A DNA stretch of 64,000 nt from Rozella allomycis CSF55 (lineage: Eukaryota; Rozellomycota). Position numbers and translations under genes: made by a program. Positions 12,801 to 25,272 of this stretch are shown one piece after another. The stretch is taken from contig KE561117.1 in assembly GCA_000442015.1 (NCBI GenBank), positions 62,001-126,000 on the forward strand, given 5' to 3'. The number at the start of each line of letters is the position of its first letter. The first letter of the stretch is position 1. Under the pieces are notes generated by a model. It worked only from the letters and a program-made list of their open reading frames with translations. It was not told where the DNA came from and did not search any database.

Positions 12801-14734
12801 CAGTGCAAGATGAGATGGTTGAAGTGGTTGAATCTGTTGATGAAAGCTATGAAGAAGTCAGTGACAGTGAAGAGGATGAAGAGAATGAATTCAGTAGGGA
12901 AAGTGAAGAGGTTGAAAGTGAAGTCAGTGAAGCCATGAGTATTATCAGTGAAAATGAAAGTGAAAGTACTATCAGTGAAAGTGAAAGTGTTACAAGTAGA
13001 AATAGTCAGAATTCAATTGATGAAGAAGCATTGAGAGTTTCAATGAATGAAAATAATTTTCAAAGAGAATTTATTCCATCTAATGGGATTGAAGATTTGG
13101 AATTTCAAATGACGCCCATAACTAAAATAAATAGATCAACGTTTAATAAATATTACGAATCTTTCTTTAATCAAGATCAAGTAGAAATAAAACCCTTGAT
13201 GAAGAAGGATTTAAAAATAAAAAACAATGAAATCTTTCAAATTAAAAGAAGAAAAATTAATCTAAAAGATTCTCTATTTAAAAACAACAATGAATTAATT
13301 TCATTTAGACAATTTAGAAGATCTATTTTTAGATTAGAAATTGATAATTCTTTTTTAGATTCATTAAAATATTTTATTTCTGAAATTTCAAAAGATCCAA
13401 AATCTATTTTTAGTTTTAAACAATTTGAATTAAAAGAATTTGAAATTTATTCTATTTTGTTTGATGGTGAAATGTCTGTTTTTGAGAGAAAGCAATTATT
13501 AATTAAGTTTATCAAAAGCAATCCATCCACTCTGAAAGAGTCTAATCATTCTGAGGAATCTAAAGAGTCTAATCAGACAAGTGATTCTAATCAGTCAAAT
13601 GATTCTCTCCATTCAAAATCTTCTGTCTATTCAAATTCTCTCTATTCAAAATCTAATCCACTTTATTTAATTTTGGAAGCTCTGGTTGCGTTGGATGTAA
13701 AGAAAGCAACTTGCCTTTGCCATTTAAATAATTTTCATTTTCTAGCTTCAATTATCTCTCAATCCCCCGGTGATCTTTCTTTTAAATTAAACTGTAAAAA
13801 TCAATCTTCTTTTGAAACTTCAAATATTCTTTATAAAATTATTCTTGAATTGTTATCTGGATCTATTGACACTCTCTTTTCCATCTTCAATCTAGATTGG
13901 ACCCAAATACTCGGTCTTTACATCTTTTATGTTTTTCCTCTAAACACAAATCTAGATAAAATATTTCAAAGATTTTCTTCCTTTTATCAATCTAAATCTA
14001 AATCTCTAAATAATTTCCCTTTTCACTTTCTTAATCTATTTCATGACAAGGGTTACAATCCAATCTACTTTCTCAAAGATCAACATCCAATCCTGGCTTT
14101 AATTATTTCCAAAATTTTAATCTCTAAAAATATTATTAATCTCAAAGATGATTCTTTTCTCATCATGCAATCTGTCAATCATCTATTAAATGCAAATCAA
14201 ATAGATCTATCTATTCACGTGGCTTGTTTATTGAAAAATGAAAATCAAAAACTAAAAATAGTTTCTGAAATTTACAACTCTCACATTCACTTAATTGATG
14301 AACCTTTAAACAATGAATTCATTGAAATTTACCATCAAGCAAAAGCTTTATATTTCATTTCAAACAATCAACCAGAATCTGCCATTGACCATTTAATCAA
14401 AGCTAATTGTTTAGAAAAAGCTCATGAAATCATTCTCGATTTAATTCCTCTATTCTTTATTAAACAAAATTTCTCTTTAATTAAAACTTGGCTCAACTAT
14501 CCTCAACTGGAAAATGTTTTAAATCACAATTCTAAAATATTCAAACTCTTTATTGACAAGTTGGATGGTTTAAACGTAGACGCGGAAATTCAAAAGTGTT
14601 TGCAAAATCTGTCTTCTGCAAATATGCCAAAGTTGCATTTCGCTTGTATTGTCAAAATTAATCAGTCTATGCAGTCAGAGTTTAAAACTGTCAGTCAGAA
14701 AATTAAATCGATTCGTGACTCTACTTCTGAATAA
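9820..14734 (+). CDS. NUP98: NUP98-NUP96 nucleoporin precursor
   Basis: Five exons (9820-9904, 9933-10001, 10030-11313, 11341-12720, 12748-14734), about 1590 aa after discounting the duplicated contig end at 11496-11527. The N-terminal half is FG/GLFG-rich with Thr/Ser/Gln spacers. A GLEBS motif (KKSLEELRWEDYQQGKK) for Gle2/Rae1 binding lies around 10830-10880. Then come a linker and the autoproteolytic domain ending VKHFSKYG, with cleavage expected between Phe and Ser. A 27-nt intron (12721-12747) fuses this in frame to an acidic segment and the alpha-helical NUP96 scaffold (12776-14734, YHQAKALYF.. HLIKANCLEKAHEIILD). NUP98 lines the pore channel; NUP96 belongs to the Y complex. Confidence 0.93.
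11496..11558 (+). repeat. Duplicated contig overlap at N 11527
   Basis: The 31 bases at 11496-11526 recur almost unchanged at 11528-11558, with the N between them. They lie inside the FG repeats of NUP98. Counting both copies leaves the gene 2 nt out of frame; dropping 32 positions gives exactly 1591 codons. A true FG-repeat expansion is unlikely, because it would keep frame. Confidence 0.8.
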
Positions 14735-14880
14735 ATTTAACTATAACTGTTTGATTATATTTCTCTGCTTATTTTAGTTTATATTCCTTCCATAACTATT
14801 TGAGTATTTTTCTCTATGCAATTTATAATTTCTACTTTGCGAATTTCCAAAATCCCGCTCCATTGTTTACGTTTCATGAA

Positions 14881-15918
14881 ATGCAAAGATTTTCAAAAAC
14901 AAGCAAACTTTCTCTTTTAAACTCTCTCGCAACTGCTCTCCTCATCACAATCCTCGAATCAATCATCGCCGCATACTACTACACCTCCCTCGCAAACACG
15001 ACAGCAGCTGACAGGAACATTTTCGTCTACCTCATAATGTTCACACTCTCACAGGTCTTTCAATTCATATTCTACTTGAACGCTATTGTACATCAAAACA
15101 TGATCCAGATTATTGCGCATTTCGTATTCTTTAGCTGCTGTTTGGCTTATTCTATTTTTCAGTATTCGCAATTAAAAGGTATTAATATTTTAATTGAGAA
15201 AGAAAGGTATTCAATTATCAGAAGATAAAAAAGGTATTCTGTCCGCCCAATATGACTATGCATTTGCAGCAGTCAGACCATTCCTTTCAGCCATCATCAT
15301 AGTATTCGGCTCAGCATGGATCCTCTTTGCCTGCGCTCTGCATCCCTTTTACCAAGAATTCGGCTGGCAAGTCTACAAACGGCTCGGCGCAGACCCTCAA
15401 ATCAAAAGTAGCATTTCAATTTATTCAACCATAGATATGTACAGAAACTACCAGATATTCGTAATGATCCTCAAACTAGACGTCTTTTTCTCTGTCATTT
15501 TCGTTACATTGTTTCTCGTCATCCTGCCAATAGACGACGCCGAATTTCCTCTCAGTATCGTGGCGGGTAATGACATTTTGTCGCTATTGCAGGTATCATC
15601 ATGTCGTTGTTCTTGCTGCTGGCGTTGAACGGGCTGAAGAATGAAAAGAAGCTGTATTTGAGGCTGTTTATCGGGGAATGCGTTATTTTGCTGGCGTACA
15701 TGATATTCAAGATTGTTAGGGTTAATTCGCCCGATCAGGCGGATAGGTATGTTGGCTCGATCAAGTTTCTAACTTTTTTCGGTAAGTGGGTAGTGAATGG
15801 TCGAGTAGCGTCTGTATCCATTTTTTGCACGTTGCTCACACTCATTAATGCTATTGTTTGCTTGAATAATTTTGGTAAAGGACTAAAGGAGAAAAGTAAG
15901 GATGAATTGTTGTTTTAG
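14881..15918 (+). CDS. UPF0658-type Golgi membrane protein
   Basis: Four exons (14881-15178, 15207-15566, 15593-15781, 15809-15918) give 318 aa with about seven membrane helices. Helices 1-3 run from LLNSLATALLITILES to FFSCCLAYSIFQYSQ. Then follow a cytosolic stretch, VRPFLSAIIIVFGSAW, the family-like block YRNYQIFVMILKLDVFFSV, GIIMSLFLLLAL and two more helices. This pattern matches fungal UPF0658 Golgi membrane proteins of unknown function. The ATG at 14881 fits the family's first helix. The open frame extends further upstream but contains no ATG. Nothing here suggests a transport substrate. Confidence 0.72.
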
Positions 15919-16072
15919 AGAGTTACGGATTTTCATAGCAAGGGACCGGAATATAGAATGGAACTAAATTGAAAGTAGAATGCTTTATTAATATTTTAGA
16001 TTTTAGATGCAGCACTTTAGGAATAAAAAATTATTTAAATATTAATAACTAAAATGGTGTAAAGCGATTTTA

Positions 16073-17567
16073 TTACAAGAAGGTTGAACTGCCGGCTATT
16101 TCTGATAAATTAACAAATGCTGCCGCGCCAACTCCATGAGATCGTAGCTGTTCCAAAACTACTCTAGTCTGTTTATACAAAATTTCGCAAACAGTAGTGG
16201 CGGGCTTATTTTGAAAAACTATGAAATAAATTGGTAATAATTACCAAGAATAGCACTATTTACGAGATTAGCCACTTCTTCCCTTGCATCACTGGTTAAC
16301 ATATAAGCCGCGGGCGATTTGAATGGATCTGGATAGGCTAGTAAGGAAAATAAGTCCTTTACTAAATATATAATCTTGTTACTATTAAAAACGTTTGATT
16401 TTCTTCTTCTTGAAAGAATCGATCGTAAATTGATTTGCCTAAAGATAATATACCCTGGTGCGAGACATTGGAATCGTCGATTTCCATTGAAGAGGTTTTC
16501 TGAGCTAAAATCTCAAGAAATTTTTGGCATTCTAATCTAAAAATTACATTTTTTTGCTTTAGTATTTCCGGGAACTTTTTAGAAATCTTTTTAATGGCGT
16601 CTTCGACATTTCCTTGGTGGATCAATTCACGTATCTCCTGTCTTTCTTCAATACTGCTTAAATCACCAAGCAAGTTTTCAAAACTGTTATTATCGATTTT
16701 TCCGTTAAAAGCTAATGAAGCAAATGCTTTAGCTGTGTTTTTATAACCATGATGAATCAAGTAGGAGAGAATCAACCCATTCAATTGGTTATAGTCACCC
16801 AGGCTAGTCTCTTGAATTTTTTCAAATAAAGAAATTTTCTCAGTCTATACATATTCTAATTACATGTTACTTTAACGTAATGGTCAATATCAAAACAAAA
16901 CGGTTTCTGTCCGAAATTTGATTCTATGATTTCTCCAGGGGTTCGTAATCCGATTGAAGGATAAAACAATCCTTTAACATTGTTGAACGCGATCCCTATT
17001 TACATGTCATTAATTTATTACCTAAATAAACGCCATTCTTTGTGAAAAAACATGTGTTGTTTATGAAATTGATTCCACATCCTACAACATCACCGGTGGT
17101 AAAATTTGGTCCATATGCCTTCCCAGTTCCTGATGAATAAAATATATTGCCGTCATCTCCGTGATATCCATAAGAATTGGGTTCCCATCCAGGAAGTCTA
17201 CCCAAAGAAACATTAGATGCGCAAAATCCTATTCCAATGTATCCATCTCTCCCTCGACTAACTATTTGGATTTCAAAGTAGTAAATTCCATATTGAGGAT
17301 TTATAGGATTATTCGCCCTTACACTAGCTGCCTCTCCATCACTTTTACCAGGTCCTATATTTTTCATATTTCTTTTTTACCCGTATAATGTGCTCGCATA
17401 CTATGTCGAGACAACTCAATATACGAATATTTGTCTTTGGTGTTCCAGTGTGAAGGAAGAGGATATTTTGAGAAATCTATATCCATTTCTGATAAATATG
17501 AGGGTGGAGGTAGACCATTAATTGAAGAAGTACTGTTTGAACGGGGTGAAGTCAATTGAGTTTCCAT
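16073..17567 (-). CDS. RanBPM/Gid1-like SPRY-LisH-CTLH-CRA protein
   Basis: Six exons (17567-17381, 17354-17022, 16995-16871, 16844-16383, 16356-16245, 16218-16073) give 454 aa. Order: short disordered N-terminus; SPRY domain ([65 protein letters not shown]); LisH ([18 protein letters not shown]); CTLH; CRA domain at the C-terminus ([24 protein letters not shown]). This is the architecture of RANBP9/10 and yeast Gid1/Vid30, the substrate-adaptor scaffold of the CTLH/GID E3 ubiquitin ligase, which degrades gluconeogenic enzymes in yeast. It starts 36 bp from the divergent GEP4 start. Confidence 0.92.
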
Positions 17568-17603
17568 TTATGATTTTTACGGAATTGTTCCCAAATAAAT
17601 TTC

Positions 17604-18414
17604 ATGGGAATTAATCGACAAGGCTTCAAATATCTTCCTAAAGTATACAAATCACCGTCTCTAATTGTGCCTTGTTTTCAAGTGAAAGGTACGTAATAAC
17701 ATTTTTATATAATAAAAGATATAAGGTACACAATGTCAGAAGTGGTATTAATCAGGTCTTTAGCCTTTGAAAAGATGAAGGATGCGGGAATTAAGGCAAT
17801 ATGCTTTGACAAAGACAACGTTTTGACCGCGCCTTATGTTAGCGAGCTATATCCTTCATTAAAAGTAGCATTTCGCATAAATAAATGATAGAATGCATGG
17901 GAAGAGTGCCAACAAGTCTTTAAAGATAAAATCGCAATTTTGTCCAATTCAGCAGGTAGCATGGATGATATTGGTTACAAGGCTGCTTCAGCGGCCGAAA
18001 GATCCTTAAGTAACCACTAATTATATTAATATATTAAAGAGGTCCCCGTGATTCGACATCGACTAAAAGTATCAAACTGAATATTTTGTATTATAGAAAC
18101 CCGACAATGGAATTCTCATTATTAGGCATTTTCAAGTGCCTCCACAAAAAATTGTTGTAGTAGGTGATCGTTTATTTACAGATATATTAATGGGAAATAT
18201 GGATGAAATGTTAACAATTCACACTCAACCATTAACAGCAAAGGGCGAAGAATTATCAATTCGATATGTAACTCTTAATTTGATGGATGGAAAATAGATG
18301 AGAAAATTTGAAAATACATTGCTGCAATACATTACAACCAAATATCCGCCTTCGCAAGCACCTCCGCATCCTTTCTATAGGCCTTCCTTTATCAGAACAC
18401 CCATGAATGTGTAA
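17604..18414 (+). CDS. GEP4: Mitochondrial phosphatidylglycerophosphatase
   Basis: Six exons (17604-17688, 17719-17864, 17892-18009, 18040-18068, 18097-18267, 18298-18414) encode 221 aa. The HAD-type phosphatase motif ICFDKDNVLTAPY holds the catalytic Asp pair. Also visible: ILSNSAGSMDD, VIRHRLKKPD and VVVGDRLFTDILMGNMD. GEP4 dephosphorylates PGP to PG in cardiolipin synthesis at the mitochondrial inner membrane. The basic first exon (INRQGFKYLPKVYKSP) may act as a membrane or targeting segment. A TAG at 18295-18297 looks like a premature stop but lies at the end of a 30-nt intron. Removing the intron restores the conserved C-terminus (RKFENTLLQYITTKYPP). Confidence 0.92.
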
Positions 18415-18517
18415 TAAATGTATCACCATTAATAATGAAACCTGATTTAAATAAAAAATTAATTAAATCTATATTATAGCCTAATGCCTTCATAAAAATG
18501 TTAATATAAACACAGCC

Positions 18518-21500
18518 ATGGGAACCTTGTCCATATTAGGCTCAAACAGATTAAAAGGCATTAAAGCGTCATACATATTTAACAATCGATATTTTTCTAC
18601 GTTTACGATAGGAATCAGAAAAGAAGCAAAGAATAGATGGGAAAGTCGTGCACCATTGATTCCTGCTCATGTTTCTCAATTAATCAAAGAAACCAAAGCA
18701 AAGGTTATAGTTCAACCTTGTACAAAGCGTGTATTTCCAAACGAGTCGTATATCAAGGTAAGGTGAAATAATGAATATGTCTTCAGGCAGGCGCAACAGT
18801 TAATGGCGATTTGTCAAAAGCTGATGTTATTTTGGGAGTGAAAGAAGTGCCAATACAATTGCTTCTCGAGGATAAAACTTATATGTTCTTCTCGCACACA
18901 CATAAGGGTCAATCCTACAACATGCCGATGCTGGATCAAATAATGCAGAAGGTGGATTATGTCTTTATTTTATATAGAAAATCACTCTAATTGATTATGA
19001 GCTTATGAAGGACTCTCAAAACAAAAGAACCGTCATGTTTGGAGTATTCGCTGGCTATGCAGGTAAATGCATTTACGTATCTTTTCGAGGCATGATAAAT
19101 GCATTGCATGGTTTAGGAGATCGATTATTAACAATGGGATATAGCACCCCTCTTTTGGTATGAATATTATCTGTAAAACAAAGAATATGGGCCTAGCTCA
19201 TCAATTTCCTACGTTGGAGCATGCTAAAAAGACGATTTCTGAAATCGGGGATCAAATAAAGAAAAATGCCATTCCAAAAGCACTTGGTCCATTAATTTTT
19301 GTATTCACGGGATCCGGAAATGTTTCCACGGGAGCGAAACAAATATTTGAATTATTGCCTCATCAATGGATTAAACCCCGAGAGTTAAAGCAATTAGTGG
19401 AATCCAAAGGTATATATTTGTTTTATATTTTTAAAGCTTACAATCAGAATATCATTTATGGTTGCTGCGTAAAGGCCGAAGACTATTTGGAACATGTGCA
19501 TGGAAATGAATTCAATAGAACCGAATACTTGGAAAATCCACAATTATACAAATCAATTTTTCATAAAAAGGTAAGTATCATAATATATATTGAAAGATCG
19601 CACCATACTCGTCTGTTATAATCAATGGTATTTACTGGGAAGCAAAATACCCGCGGTTGTTAACCATTCAGCAGTATAAAGACTTGAAAGATTGTCGTTT
19701 AATTTCGTTAGCCGATATTTCATGTGATATAAAGGTACAAAACAAAGTATGAATACAAAGGGGCCATTTGAATTTATGGACAGAGCATCGACGATAGATG
19801 AACCATTTTTTTATTATGATAGAGATTCTAGTACATACAGTACAAAGTCAAGTTCATCTGGTCTTCAAATAATGTCCATTGACAATCTCCCTACACAGTT
19901 ACCAAAAGAAGCTTCTTTGTACTTTGGAAATGCACTTTATCCATTAATAAAGGATCTAGTAAACGTTAAGCTAAATTGTCAATAAGGCTATAGGAAACAG
20001 AAGAAATCCTGTATTGATGGGAGCTACTATAACTAGAAACGGTCAGCTAGTGGATTCGCATAAACATCTTCAAAACAGAATGAATAAAGTTTTAAAATCG
20101 TAAGAAGAGAAACTTTTTTTATAAAGGGAAACAAAAAAGAAGATATTAGTGCTTGGGTCAGGATACGTCTCGGGCCCATTAATTGACTACCTTCACCGCA
20201 ACGAGAAGTATGAAATTATTTTATCAAGCAACTCTCAAGAGGAAGCCAATAAAATCGCAAATAACAGACCCAGAATAGTAGTGAAGAATTTGAATGTAGA
20301 AGATCGTCATGATCTTCTTAATCAAGTATCTCAAGCTGATGTTGTGGTAGACCAAAATAATTTTTTCAACGTAAAAGGTTAGCTTAATCCCCGCTTCTCT
20401 TCACATTCATGTTGCAGAGGCCTGCCTCGAGGCAAGAAAACACCTTGTCACCGCGAGTTACGTCTCACAACCAATAGCGGACCTTCATGAAAAGTCTGAT
20501 ATTATTTAATTGTATATTTATAGGGCTGTAAATGCTGATATTGTCATATTTAAAGAAGTTGGCCTTGATCCAGGAATAGATCATTTAACAGCAATGAAAA
20601 ATATTCATGACATTCAAGATCAGGGCGGTGAAATAAAATCGTTTATTTCTTGGTGTGGCGGGCTTCCTGCACCTGAGTGTTCCGACAATCCACTGGGATA
20701 CAAGTTTAGTTGGTCGCCAAAGTCTGTCCTTTTGGCATCTATGAATTCTGCAAAGTACAAACTAAATGGAAAAGTAAAATTTTTATATTATGTCATTTAT
20801 TAGGTTTATGAAGTTCCCGGAACCGACTTGTTAAGAAGTTCTAAAAACATCAAGATATACCCCGGTTTCAATTTTGAAGGGTATCCTAATAGAGACTCAC
20901 TGAAATATGAAAAGATTTATGGAATAGAAACTGCAGACACAGTGTTCAGAGGAACCTTGCGCTATCATGGATTCAGCAATATAATGTCGGGTCTTATCGA
21001 CTTAGGCTTGCTTCAAAGTATTCCTGTTCAAGGGGGGTCAGAGTGGAAAAATGTTCTAATGATGTTGCTGAAATGCAATAAGGCCAATTTGGCTAATCTT
21101 GGAGAATTTATTTCCAAATTGTCTCCGCACAAAAACACTGAAGCCCAACGCGCAATTGTTGACGCAATAAATTGGTAATTATATTTATGTCGATTAAAAG
21201 GCTTGAATTAAATTCTGAGTATGTTATAAAGGAAGATACCACGGTCATTGATGCGTTATGTGATATAATGAAAACAAAGATGTCGTACAAAACAGGCGAA
21301 AGAGATATGGTATGTTTGCATCATATTTTCGAATTTAAATTGAAAAATGCTTTAGTAAAAAGAACTAGCACTCTGGTATCCTATGGTACTCCCAATGGTT
21401 ATAGTGCTATGGCCAAGACTGTCGGTACCCCCGCCGCCATAGCAGTGGATATGATCCTAAAGAATAAGGTTAGTAGACGGGGAGTTATCATACCAACAAC

Positions 21501-21573
21501 ACCTGATCTTTATCAACCAATATTGGATGAACTAAAGAATGAAGGAATATCAATTGTTGAAAAAGATATATGA
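18518..21573 (+). CDS. AASS: Bifunctional lysine-ketoglutarate reductase/saccharopine dehydrogenase
   Basis: Fourteen exons make 898 aa, close to animal AASS (about 926 aa). The N-terminus (NNRYFSTFTIGIRKEAKNRW) is basic and Ser/Thr-rich, suggesting mitochondrial import. The LKR half shows KEAKNRWESRAPLIP, FSHTHKGQSYNMPML, FTGSGNVSTGA and ISCDI. After a linker (LPKEASLYFGNALYPLI) comes the SDH half with the Rossmann motif LVLGSGYVSGPLIDYL, KEVGLDPGIDHL, SWCGGLPAPE, TLRYHGFSNI and SYGTPNGYSAMAKTVGTPAAIA. The enzyme degrades lysine with 2-oxoglutarate through saccharopine. Higher fungi use separate LYS1 and LYS9 for synthesis, so the fusion is notable. Exon boundaries: 18757/18787, 18951/18978, 19062/19090, 19157/19184, 19409/19437, 19570/19597, 19734/19761, 19958/19987, 20099/20127, 20346/20378, 20493/20524, 20773/20804, 21174/21201. 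Confidence 0.94.
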
Positions 21574-21613
21574 TTCTAAATAAAGCGCTTGCACTACTAT
21601 ATTTTTAATTTAT

Positions 21614-22687
21614 TCACCATATTTCAAAAGTTGAGTCCATTTGTTGAAGAGGGAAGACAAGTTCCGAAATTGAGCTAGAATTTCTTTTTAAATCAAAGCT
21701 GTTAACTTTCTTAACAAGTTCGGAGGAGCACGGAGAATCTACAACAATGTCAATGTTTTTTAAAATAGATGATAACAATGATTGCTTGCAACATGCATTA
21801 TCACAATCAGGCATACATCCATCAAAAGATAGAGGCTGGCTTTTTTCAGTGTCTAAATTAAGGATTTCATTATTTGAATCAAAATCGCAGCAACTATATT
21901 CACTATCTGAATTCGACGAGACAGATGATACCATGAACTTTACGTCTGACGAATCCAAAGTATTTTGCTTATTCCTATCGCGATATTTCTCTTTCTTTAT
22001 GAAATATTGATGAACGTTAAAACTACCAGATTTCTTTGAAGTTGCTTTGCGTGACTGGGAACTGGTTGAAGAATTTTGATCTTGTTTATTATGGCTGTAA
22101 GACTTTTTAATCTTGACAGGAATAAATCCTTTGGTGATGGGATTTTCATTTAAAGAAGAACATCGCTCATTCATTTCCTTTTCATAGTCTTCTTGGATGA
22201 ACTGCAAGGGTGCTGTATGCGCCAAATGATGTAAATCAACATACGCGTTTCTTGATTTTTTCGCTAGGGCGCTTTCTGAAGTAGATACTCCTAATATTAT
22301 GGCATCTAATTCTTGGTTTCGTTTAGCCTCCGCTGCCCTTTGAATTTCTGTGAGTAAATGAGAGAAGGAATGAATAATTCGTTCCAGAGAATCTCTTCTA
22401 TTCGGAATTTTTCTTTTAATAACTTTTCTGTCATCGTTCACTTGCTTAGGTGACATAATGGTGTCTTGAATGTTTAGCATTGATTTGCTTGTGCTTGGAG
22501 TCAAGCTTTTCCCCTTTATTGTTGAACTATACCACAATCTCCATGATAAATTCTCCAATCTATGGCCGTATTCAATAGAATCCTTTGCTTTAGTAATTAT
22601 GGTCCACATGGCCTTGATCTCATCAGATGTTGAGTTGCTTAATTTGTTCAAGTCTATAAACACGGGTTGCAAACGTAAACATGCCAT
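21614..22687 (-). CDS. areA GATA-like (DUF1752) domain protein
   Basis: A single exon of 357 aa. Residues 25-55 carry the fungal motif AMWTIITKAKDSIEYGHRLE followed by NLSWRLW, the signature of the nitrogen regulatory protein areA GATA-like domain (PF08550), found in fungal proteins such as Mks1. The remainder is Ser/Asn-rich and probably disordered, with a second conserved-looking stretch TKGFIPVKIKKSY and an Asp/Cys patch near the C-terminus. No zinc finger of the true GATA type is present. Its role is probably regulatory, but no specific target can be read. The stop lies 40 bp from the convergent LKR/SDH stop. Confidence 0.8.
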   Translation of the reverse strand: MACLRLQPVFIDLNKLSNSTSDEIKAMWTIITKAKDSIEYGHRLENLSWRLWYSSTIKGKSLTPSTSKSMLNIQDTIMSPKQVNDDRKVIKRKIPNRRDSLERIIHSFSHLLTEIQRAAEAKRNQELDAIILGVSTSESALAKKSRNAYVDLHHLAHTAPLQFIQEDYEKEMNERCSSLNENPITKGFIPVKIKKSYSHNKQDQNSSTSSQSRKATSKKSGSFNVHQYFIKKEKYRDRNKQNTLDSSDVKFMVSSVSSNSDSEYSCCDFDSNNEILNLDTEKSQPLSFDGCMPDCDNACCKQSLLSSILKNIDIVVDSPCSSELVKKVNSFDLKRNSSSISELVFPLQQMDSTFEIW

Positions 22688-22886
22688 TTAAAGTGTAAAT
22701 ATCACCGGGAGGTTACTAGTAGCTGGATATATTTAGGAAATCGATAATCGATATGTATAATAAATACGATTGGACAAAGGACATAATGTCAAAAGTAATT
22801 ATAACTCAAACACCGTCACCGTAGTTTATATGATAAACAAATTTAAAATCACGTGCATTCTAATTGGGCAATTTTATTGTACAGAT

Positions 22887-25022
22887 TTATTTTTGTTGTT
22901 CATTTTCTTGTTCTTTATTCCCAGCATCACCTACCATTGGTGCCTCTTGACTATTTTTTGAAATAAATTGTTTCAAGCTTTCTGGCATAAAGAAAGGTTT
23001 GGATGATCCATCATTTCGTTCACAATCTTCGCAAAAGGACAAAAATATAGTGTCGATTGCCATTTCGAATACAGAAGTGAACAAACTTGCAATGTAAAAA
23101 GATAAAATGAAGATTATCTACTATTTTACAATCAAAGTAATTACTATCAACGGAGCCACATAAAATTCGGCTATATCAGAGTAGGTTTGTAGTAAAAACA
23201 TGCCTACAATAGTGGAAAGGCCTGAAATCAAGAGAATACCAAGAAACAGTATAAAGTCACCAATTTTGTCGATTATTGCAACACTAATGAATTTTCATTA
23301 TGTCATTTACCGAAAAGCATTTCTTAGCAAAAGTTCAAAAGCAACCCTTGCGGCTTTACAGAATGAATATCCATAAACAGCGATTTCAATGTACGCGTTT
23401 TTGTTTAGAAATCTAATAAATCGTTCTAGGCAGAAAAATAGACATTGTAAACAGCGAAGAACATATTTAGCAAACTTATTTTGCGAATTTTTGACTTTCT
23501 TCTCTAATTGATAAAGAATGAATTGAATTGTTTGAATTATCGCCAATATTAAAGAACCCAATGCTAAAGAACCAAGATGATATCTTAAAGTCCTTTTCAA
23601 AGCCCCAAAAACTGCAAAAGAAGGAATTGCCTTGACTTGAATTTCTAAATATAGATTTTACCTTTTTATCCCTTGTCCAGTACCATGTAGCCACAGCCCC
23701 GGCAATGGAGCATTGGCCGATTGCGGATATTAGATTTAAATTCCAAAACATTCCAAAAACATAGTATATAATAAGATAGTTCAAAACCGTGTCAGACTGA
23801 AATGATGACCCAGTGTACTCATTTTGCAAACTGTTTACTTTTTGGGCAATAAGCTCTCCATCAGTTGACAGATAAACAATAATCAAAATACAAAATGCTC
23901 CAACTATTAAAATTAAGGCATTTGTGAACAATGGGAAAAAGACCATTGATGGCATTGCCCTCACAGCTCTGTCATCTAATCGAAGAGTATCTTACTTGCT
24001 TGCTTCTTTGATGAGTTGAATAGCTAATTTAATGCGCTTTCTTGAAAAACAAATAGCGCACCAAATCAAAAGCGTTGCAACGGCTGAAATTATGGAAACA
24101 CCAAGTAAAACATTTTGATTGTCCAAATTTAAAGTCTCCATAAATCCAGATGGATCGAAACCACGTAATACTAAGCTCTGTCCTGACTTCAGACGCCACC
24201 AAAGGAAAAATAGATATGCCGTAGAACCGCCGGTGACGATTAAAAGTAACAGAACAGTAAGCCATACAACTGGTGCACAAAACAATTGGATTAAAAATAA
24301 CCATAAAAATGAAATAACAATCGCTACTCCACAACATCTATATCTTTGTGACAATATATAATTACACCAAAATCCATTTCCAAGAGTCATATATCGATTC
24401 AAATATTTTAGTTGCCAGGTTTCGTGAATTTATTTCTTTCCCAAACGCAGCAGATAATACAGAGTCCACCGTCGAAGGGCCATTAGAACCAGGAGTCTGT
24501 ATTTCAATCGGAATGCACCGATTCATAACTTTCATAACATAATATTCATAATTATACCCGATTTTGCTTTGACTCCTACAGAACAAATCCCATTAGCAAT
24601 AGCGTTTGTTAATGCAATAGAGTTGGATGGTGTTGCAGTACCATATTTGCAAATAATATCGGATGTCGACGTAGGACATTCCGATATGCATCTTTTATAA
24701 GTTTTCGAGATGTTTAAAGTTCCGGTAGGAATAAAATAAAACAATTTTGTATTTCCTCGCTGATCTTTGTAAGGAGAATCCCCATTGTTTAAAGATCCGC
24801 ATAAATTTCCTTCGCTATCAATTCCATATTTTAATCTATTAGTTTCTTTGGGCTTTCGTACCTGTTTATGTCACCTTTTTTAAAGGCGAAAACTGCGATT
24901 GCTGCCATACCAATCCAAACAAGGATAAACAACAGTAAAAAAAATAAATCCCGGCAGGAACGATTTTTTAGTGGTCCTGGCTGATCCAGATACTCTGGTT
25001 TTTGTTTATCACTTTTCGACAT
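22887..25022 (-). CDS. Choline transporter-like membrane protein (SLC44/PNS1)
   Basis: Eight exons (25022-24862, 24835-24558, 24528-24366, 24337-23996, 23968-23662, 23630-23311, 23283-23122, 23085-22887) give 643 aa. An N-terminal helix (LFFLLLFILVWIGMAAIAVF) is followed by a large Cys-containing loop, then about nine more helices. SLC44 signatures: RYHLGSLALGSLILAIIQ near residue 430, and VFEMAIDTIFLSFCEDCERN near the C-terminus. The family carries choline or ethanolamine-like substrates across the plasma membrane or acts as a scaffold. One intron is 36 nt (23086-23121), the longest clearly supported here. A start two codons upstream (25028) is not ATG. Confidence 0.92.
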
Positions 25023-25249
25023 CGTCAAAGAAACCAGTGGCTTGTCCAGAGATCTAAGTTAAGTTAGCAATTTTCATTGTTAATAAATGATAATTTCACT
25101 GCTTTAATTTGAAGTCTTTTATGAAGCTAGTCTAATAACCATTTTGGATTTCTGTTGTATCTCCTAAGTTTTGGAAAAACATAATGTATAAATCAATTAC
25201 TAAAGATTAAAGACCATTAAAAAACCATGTTTATATTATTATTAATTAT

Positions 25250-25267
25250 ATATGATATATATCATAT
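25250..25267. promoter_or_regulatory. 18-bp perfect palindrome in divergent promoter
   Basis: The string ATATGATATATATCATAT is its own reverse complement. It lies in the 312-bp region between the divergent starts of the SLC44 gene (25022) and cytochrome c peroxidase (25335). A dimeric transcription factor site is possible, but in AT-rich DNA such a palindrome can also arise by chance. The rest of the 25023-25334 region holds no gene. Confidence 0.35.
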
Positions 25268-25272
25268 CTGTT

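Noticed and set aside
14800-14880. Upstream extension of the UPF0658 protein
   Set aside because: The frame is open but starts with TTG and has no ATG; the ATG at 14881 matches the first membrane helix and gives an exact model.
18295-18297. In-frame TAG that seems to truncate GEP4
   Set aside because: It is the acceptor end of a 30-nt intron (18268-18297); splicing restores the C-terminus and the codon count.
21307-21354. A 46-nt intron in LKR/SDH beginning GTATGT
   Set aside because: The segment codes for conserved SDH residues (HHIFEF then KRTSTL), so it is exon.
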